From NCBI GenBank assembly GCA_963518845.1, contig CAUQKV010000001.1, positions 89,944-153,943 on the forward strand: a stretch of 64,000 nucleotides of DNA. The letters run 5' to 3'. The DNA comes from JABCPE02 sp963518845. Lineage in GTDB: Bacteria; Bacteroidota; Bacteroidia; Flavobacteriales; Weeksellaceae. Under the pieces are notes generated by a model. It was not told the DNA's origin, made no database searches, and saw nothing but the letters and a program-made list of their open reading frames with translations. The position numbers and the translations under genes were made by a program. Shown piece after piece: positions 60,490 to 64,000 of this stretch. Every line of letters begins with the position of its first letter. Positions within the stretch are counted from its first letter, which is position 1.

Positions 60490-61089
60490 ATGCTAAAACT
60501 AAAGAAAGATTTTATTAATAACATAGATAATGTATATCTTATTAAGATTACAGATGATTTATACTCTATCTGTCAGCATCGAGGAAATACATTTTTTGAA
60601 TTTTTTGATGTATTTTTCTCTGATTTCAATGAAGAGATAAAAATAGACCTAAATGAAACAAAAATTTTATTTACAAAAAGCTGTGCTGCACATAAATTTA
60701 AGGACTTTTTTGTAAAAGAGATTACTTCTGTCATACCCAATAGTAGAGCAATAGAAACCACCTATTTGCATCCATTTCATTATCTTTTGAAAGGATTACA
60801 AAATGAGGGTGATATTAATCAATATGTTTCTTTGGTTAAACTAACAAACATATATAAAAGCGTTGATTATGAAATTGTTATAGAACAACTTAATGAACAA
60901 AATAATCTTCAAGAGATTTACAAATATAGCTCTTTTGGTATGGCTGGTTCAGCAGATAAAATACATGAAGAGTTATCTAACTATGTCAAAACTGGGATTT
61001 TATGGGGGAGAGAAAAAAGTACCCTATTCCCAACAATATCAATGGAAATACTCCAAAATTATATTTTACAAACTACAAATTCACTGTAG
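60490..61089 (+). CDS. Uncharacterised protein in putative immunity array (1)
   Basis: 199 residues from the ATG at 60490 (MLKLKKDFIN); the frame is also open from a GTG at 60430 that overlaps the WG gene stop, and from an ATG at 60445. No signal peptide or TM. The start VYLIKITDDLYSICQHRGNTFFEFFDVF is vaguely like Imm26-type immunity proteins, but this is not secure. The gene is AT-rich with many poly-A codons, unlike the housekeeping genes upstream. Confidence 0.6.
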   Translation: MLKLKKDFINNIDNVYLIKITDDLYSICQHRGNTFFEFFDVFFSDFNEEIKIDLNETKILFTKSCAAHKFKDFFVKEITSVIPNSRAIETTYLHPFHYLLKGLQNEGDINQYVSLVKLTNIYKSVDYEIVIEQLNEQNNLQEIYKYSSFGMAGSADKIHEELSNYVKTGILWGREKSTLFPTISMEILQNYILQTTNSL

Positions 61090-61112
61090 TTTTACTCCCT
61101 TATTTTACTTAT

Positions 61113-61796
61113 ATGGACAAAGATGAATTCTTAAAAGAGTTAATTGCTTTTATTGCTGATAATTCCAGCGAATTACACCCTAAAGTATTTAAAAATAAAA
61201 TACAGTTTGGTATAAACAAAAGTTCCTATACAGAAATGCGGTTTGACTATTCTCAAAATTATAAGGGATTTTATTTGCAACTAGCGTCCTATAAAAAGGA
61301 GGTAGGTGATTTTTTTGAGCAAGAGATGGGTAATGCTTTTTTAAAGATGTTAGAAGACGAATCAAAAGAGTTCCGTAATCTTTTTTTTGCACAAAACTCC
61401 TTCCAACTTTCACACTACTATTATGGATTCCCAATAATGACTAATGATAATACTGGGCATCTATATCCAGAGATAGGTACTACTATCTTTAATGATGTTT
61501 TAAGAAATTTGCAAGCCAACCATTTTAAATTTATTCAAGCTGCAGAAGTCTTATCGCCTGATTTACTGCATTACATTAAAAGATTTCCTTCCTGTTTTTT
61601 CAATACAGCATTGGTTGCTTTATTGATAATAGAAAAAAACCTTTTATCATTAGATGATGAAAGGGTGCAAGGCTTGTTTGAATACGATAATATGGTCACC
61701 AAAAACGAATGCAAATTGTTTAGTCCATTTGATTTAATTTTTGGTAAGAAAGATTACCAACAAACTGCTAAACAACGGATTCTACAACGAAAATAA
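61113..61796 (+). CDS. Uncharacterised protein in putative immunity array (2)
   Basis: 227 residues from the ATG at 61113 (MDKDEFLKEL); an upstream frame from 61002 overlaps gene (1) and is not preferred. No signal or TM. Distinctive segments: SYTEMRFDYSQNYKGFYLQL and FKFIQAAEVLSPDLLHYIKR. The family is not recognised. It is 24 bp after the previous gene and 40 bp before the next. Confidence 0.6.
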   Translation: MDKDEFLKELIAFIADNSSELHPKVFKNKIQFGINKSSYTEMRFDYSQNYKGFYLQLASYKKEVGDFFEQEMGNAFLKMLEDESKEFRNLFFAQNSFQLSHYYYGFPIMTNDNTGHLYPEIGTTIFNDVLRNLQANHFKFIQAAEVLSPDLLHYIKRFPSCFFNTALVALLIIEKNLLSLDDERVQGLFEYDNMVTKNECKLFSPFDLIFGKKDYQQTAKQRILQRK

Positions 61797-61835
61797 ACAA
61801 TTCTGCAGTTTTCAGACCAACTAAAAAAACAATTC

Positions 61836-62210
61836 ATGAAACTCACTGGCATACAGAACAATGAACTCGTAAACAATCTATCTGATGTGAAAATCCATTC
61901 CATCTATTTTAATTTTGATGCAGATAATCCCATACAGCCACAGGATTTGGTGATTTCAGTAAGTAAACTGAATGCTGATTTGGAGCGGCAGCAGTTAATT
62001 TTTCATAACACGAGCAGTTTTAATGTAAAAATCCAAGCTGGAGAGCAGGCTATAAACCCTCATTGCTACTCTGGTGACAGCCTGTATATCCAGTCTATTT
62101 GGTGCAAAGAGAAAACAGAAAAACATCAGCACTGGGAAATTATACTGATTGACAATGGAGGGAATATTGATATATTTGCAGAAAAGCTATTCATTCAGAA
62201 ATTGGATTAA
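61836..62210 (+). CDS. Uncharacterised beta-rich protein in putative immunity array (3)
   Basis: 124 residues, no signal peptide, mostly predicted beta strands (KIHSIYFNFDAD, QDLVISVSKLN, LYIQSIWCK, HWEIILIDNGGNIDIF). No family recognised. Its small size, soluble character and place in a run of co-directional orphans fit an immunity protein, but nothing in the sequence proves it. Confidence 0.6.
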   Translation: MKLTGIQNNELVNNLSDVKIHSIYFNFDADNPIQPQDLVISVSKLNADLERQQLIFHNTSSFNVKIQAGEQAINPHCYSGDSLYIQSIWCKEKTEKHQHWEIILIDNGGNIDIFAEKLFIQKLD

Positions 62211-62347
62211 ATAACTTTTTCAGATTGACAAAAGGAAAATATGTTTAATAGGGACAATCTTTCTAATGGAAATATCATTATAAATTAGGATATTTGCTTT
62301 AGAAAGATTTATTTTTAATTAAAATACAAAAAAATAATAATCATATT

Positions 62348-62782
62348 ATGTTGGATAATAGTTTTAAGGAATATCTTGATGAGGAGTTTGGTAGAATAAT
62401 GCCAGAACAACAGGAGAAATACCGTGAAATATTCAAAAAGTTAGGATTTAGTGAAGTGAATCAAGACTTTGTTGAATTTTGGTGTATATACAGTGATGAA
62501 ATTTATGGAGAAATCGGCTATTTGGTTGATTTAGCAATGGATTTAGAGGATTTCTCAAACAGCCAAACGCAAGTTTTAAGAGAAAATCTTGGCTTGGCTG
62601 ATAATTATTTCTCATTACTGCACGATGAGCTGGATGACTATATTTTGTATGATAAAAATACGGATGAAGTTTTCTTTGTGGAGGCTGATGACATTCAAAA
62701 TTTTATTGAAAACAAGGAGTTTAGCAGATACTGGGATAGCTTTGAAGGTTTTATAAAAGAATATCTGAATTATAATTCCTAA
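62348..62782 (+). CDS. SMI1/KNR4 (SUKH)-like protein in putative immunity array (4)
   Basis: 144 acidic residues. The pattern FWCIYSDEIYGEIGYLVDLAMDLEDFSN, DNYFSLLHDELDDYILYD and FFVEADDIQNFIENKEFSRYWDSFEGFIKEYL (in pieces) resembles the SUKH superfamily: a central hydrophobic strand pair, acidic loops and a closing W-D-S-F-E-x-F-I-x-E-Y-L helix. SUKH proteins are the most common immunity proteins of bacterial polymorphic toxin systems. It is 138 bp after gene (3), a gap with nothing I can assign. Confidence 0.7.
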   Translation: MLDNSFKEYLDEEFGRIMPEQQEKYREIFKKLGFSEVNQDFVEFWCIYSDEIYGEIGYLVDLAMDLEDFSNSQTQVLRENLGLADNYFSLLHDELDDYILYDKNTDEVFFVEADDIQNFIENKEFSRYWDSFEGFIKEYLNYNS

Positions 62783-62795
62783 AAAGGAAAACGAC

Positions 62796-63236
62796 ATGAA
62801 AACTATCAATTTAAATAACATCATTCATTTTCAAATCCCTGAAAACTGGATAAGTGAGCAAGATGGAGACTTTACTCTATTCTATGAAGACACACCCGAT
62901 TCTGCCACTTTGCGAGTGCAGACGCTTTTGTTTTCGGTACAAAATACCGAGCAAATAATACAGCAAAAACTAGCAGTATCTGGCACCATCGCATTAGAAA
63001 ATGGTTTACCATGCGCTTTTAAACGCGAACAATCTGAAGAAAATGGTGAAACATTAGAAATTGATTTTTGGGATATTACCGTTCCCATAAGTGATACCCA
63101 AATCGCTATATGCTGTTTTTCTTATACTATATTAGCAGAACAGGCTAGTCAAGAGCATTTTATCCAAGAGCGTGAGATGATAAATCATGCTATTTGCCAT
63201 GCTGATTTTTTTTCAAGCCAAATAAAAATCATTTAA
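62796..63236 (+). CDS. Mog1/PsbP-like (DUF3805-like) protein in putative immunity array (5)
   Basis: 146 residues without signal peptide. IIHFQIPENWISEQDGDFTLFYEDTPDSATLRVQ (read in pieces) has the layout of the DUF3805/DcrB Mog1-like fold: strand, PxxW, acidic turn, strand. Such proteins often accompany toxin-immunity or T6SS loci. It starts 14 bp after gene (4) and ends 12 bp before gene (6). Confidence 0.6.
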   Translation: MKTINLNNIIHFQIPENWISEQDGDFTLFYEDTPDSATLRVQTLLFSVQNTEQIIQQKLAVSGTIALENGLPCAFKREQSEENGETLEIDFWDITVPISDTQIAICCFSYTILAEQASQEHFIQEREMINHAICHADFFSSQIKII

Positions 63237-63247
63237 ATTAAATTGAA

Positions 63248-63898
63248 ATGAAAATAAGTTTTTTAAATGAAATCAAAAATTTAGATAAATTTCTCATAGA
63301 ACAAGGGTTTTTGGCTGTTCCTATGAATTTTCGCGGAATGCGTTCATGGGTGAAAGAATTAGACAGCGAAAATCTTGTCTATATGTATGTCTATATCAGC
63401 CAACACAAGGAAGAAAGCCAAAGCGGACACCTGATTATTTCACCGCCGCGCTATAACGATGATGGCTGGACAGGGAATCCGTTAGCAGTTGCGATTCCAT
63501 TAGCAAAAAACTGGGAATTAGGGACAGGATTTTTTGATGATTATATCAATCGGCTTACTAATTTATTGCCCAGTGCAAGGTATTTAAAAGGCGCTGTCAT
63601 TAGGGAAATGAATAATCTGAGCGATATTTCCACAGAAGCACCAAAGGCAAAGCATCTCGGTATGCGGGAACTGACCAATTTAAAAGCCTTTCGTAAATTA
63701 CAAGAAGAGCCAAACTGGCTGGAATTATGCTCCATCAGCAAAGAAACTTGGCTCAAAAAAAAGGATATTTATCTTCTTGATGTAGAACTGGGAAAGAAAT
63801 GTTTTGAGCAGTATGGAGATGAAATTACTATGGAATATATAGAGGACTACACATCCCAGCTAAGTATGATTTTAGCGACATACAGCGCATTTAGATAA
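63248..63898 (+). CDS. Uncharacterised protein in putative immunity array (6)
   Basis: 216 residues, no signal or TM. Segments FLIEQGFLAVPMNFRGMRSW, SGHLIISPPRYNDDGWTGNP and LELCSISKETWLKKKDIY are distinct but unknown to me. It follows gene (5) by 12 bp and so is in the same transcript. Confidence 0.6.
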   Translation: MKISFLNEIKNLDKFLIEQGFLAVPMNFRGMRSWVKELDSENLVYMYVYISQHKEESQSGHLIISPPRYNDDGWTGNPLAVAIPLAKNWELGTGFFDDYINRLTNLLPSARYLKGAVIREMNNLSDISTEAPKAKHLGMRELTNLKAFRKLQEEPNWLELCSISKETWLKKKDIYLLDVELGKKCFEQYGDEITMEYIEDYTSQLSMILATYSAFR

Positions 63899-63947
63899 TT
63901 TTAATAGTCAATATTCGTTTGTAAATAAATTCAAAAAATCAGGTCAA

Positions 63948-64000
63948 ATGGATAAGGAAAAAGCAATTATGGAGGTTTTATATTCTAAATATGGATCTAT
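63948..64000 (+). CDS. Partial gene at the window edge
   Basis: An ATG at 63948 opens a frame that runs to the window end without stop (MDKEKAIMEVLYSKYGS). It is in the same direction as the array and 49 bp after gene (6). Too short to classify. Confidence 0.4.
   Translation, partial: MDKEKAIMEVLYSKYGS

Noticed and set aside
62211..62347. 137-bp gap in the array as a small gene or RNA
   Set aside because: Only a 15-codon frame is present and no stable hairpin or promoter was seen.

Overview
The window is AT-rich chromosomal DNA from a member of the Flavobacteriia, most likely Weeksellaceae (the Chryseobacterium / Riemerella / Elizabethkingia group). The evidence is a gliding lipoprotein GldB, a protease with a type IX secretion (T9SS) type A sorting domain, a fused SecDF, a DAHP synthase/chorismate mutase fusion, and repeated promoters with the Bacteroidota -7 element TAnnTTTG. 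Genes are tightly packed on both strands and there is no gap over 300 bp. I see no tRNA, rRNA, CRISPR array, transposase or phage gene. The genus call is inference.

Layout. 0-5.4 kb: secreted M1 aminopeptidase, then a rightward run with a TerB-like protein, a TonB-C protein, tpiA, an inosine/xanthosine triphosphatase and a DAHP synthase-chorismate mutase. 5.4-7.9 kb: a patatin-like phospholipase preceded on the same strand by five tandem paralogous three-TM proteins, the first frameshifted. 8-15.7 kb: lpdA, a YkuD_2 L,D-transpeptidase-like protein, queG, an acyl-CoA ligase, an esterase, a Sel1-repeat protein and a NifU-type Fe-S protein. 15.8-23.5 kb: secDF, a large surface protein with 22 exact 17-residue repeats, and a T9SS-exported subtilase. 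23.5-29.6 kb: mltG-dapF-crp-thioredoxin-like operon, pncA, rhodanese, murB, aminotransferase. 29.7-30.9 kb: a complete barnase-type RNase with its barstar and a second divergent barstar. 31-37.2 kb: fabH-fmt-recQ, folK, sppA. 37.3-40.1 kb: an accessory locus of two paralogs and a zinc-ribbon protein. 40.2-44.4 kb: purM-HD-phosphoesterase-purN operon behind an attenuator-like structured leader. 44.4-47.7 kb: a Sua5/YrdC protein, gldB, nadE, an LRR-like protein. 47.8-59 kb: a TPR-SUKH-SUFU multidomain protein, ung, mutS2, a fused orotate phosphoribosyltransferase/OMP decarboxylase, ftsK, lolA-like, lptF/G. 59-64 kb: a WG-repeat protein and six co-directional small genes resembling an immunity-gene array, running off the window.

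Most genes are housekeeping (purine and pyrimidine synthesis, NAD, peptidoglycan, envelope biogenesis, DNA repair). The unusual material lies between them. The strongest observation is a pair of nearly identical tandem GTGTCTACAA boxes placed exactly 30 bp upstream of the -7 element of two unrelated genes (ung and the 38.5-kb paralog). Next is the purM leader, where one terminator arm can also pair with an upstream segment. Others are the barnase with two barstars, the three-TM array linked to a patatin, and several immunity-type proteins. All functional statements come from reading motifs by eye; no database search was run.
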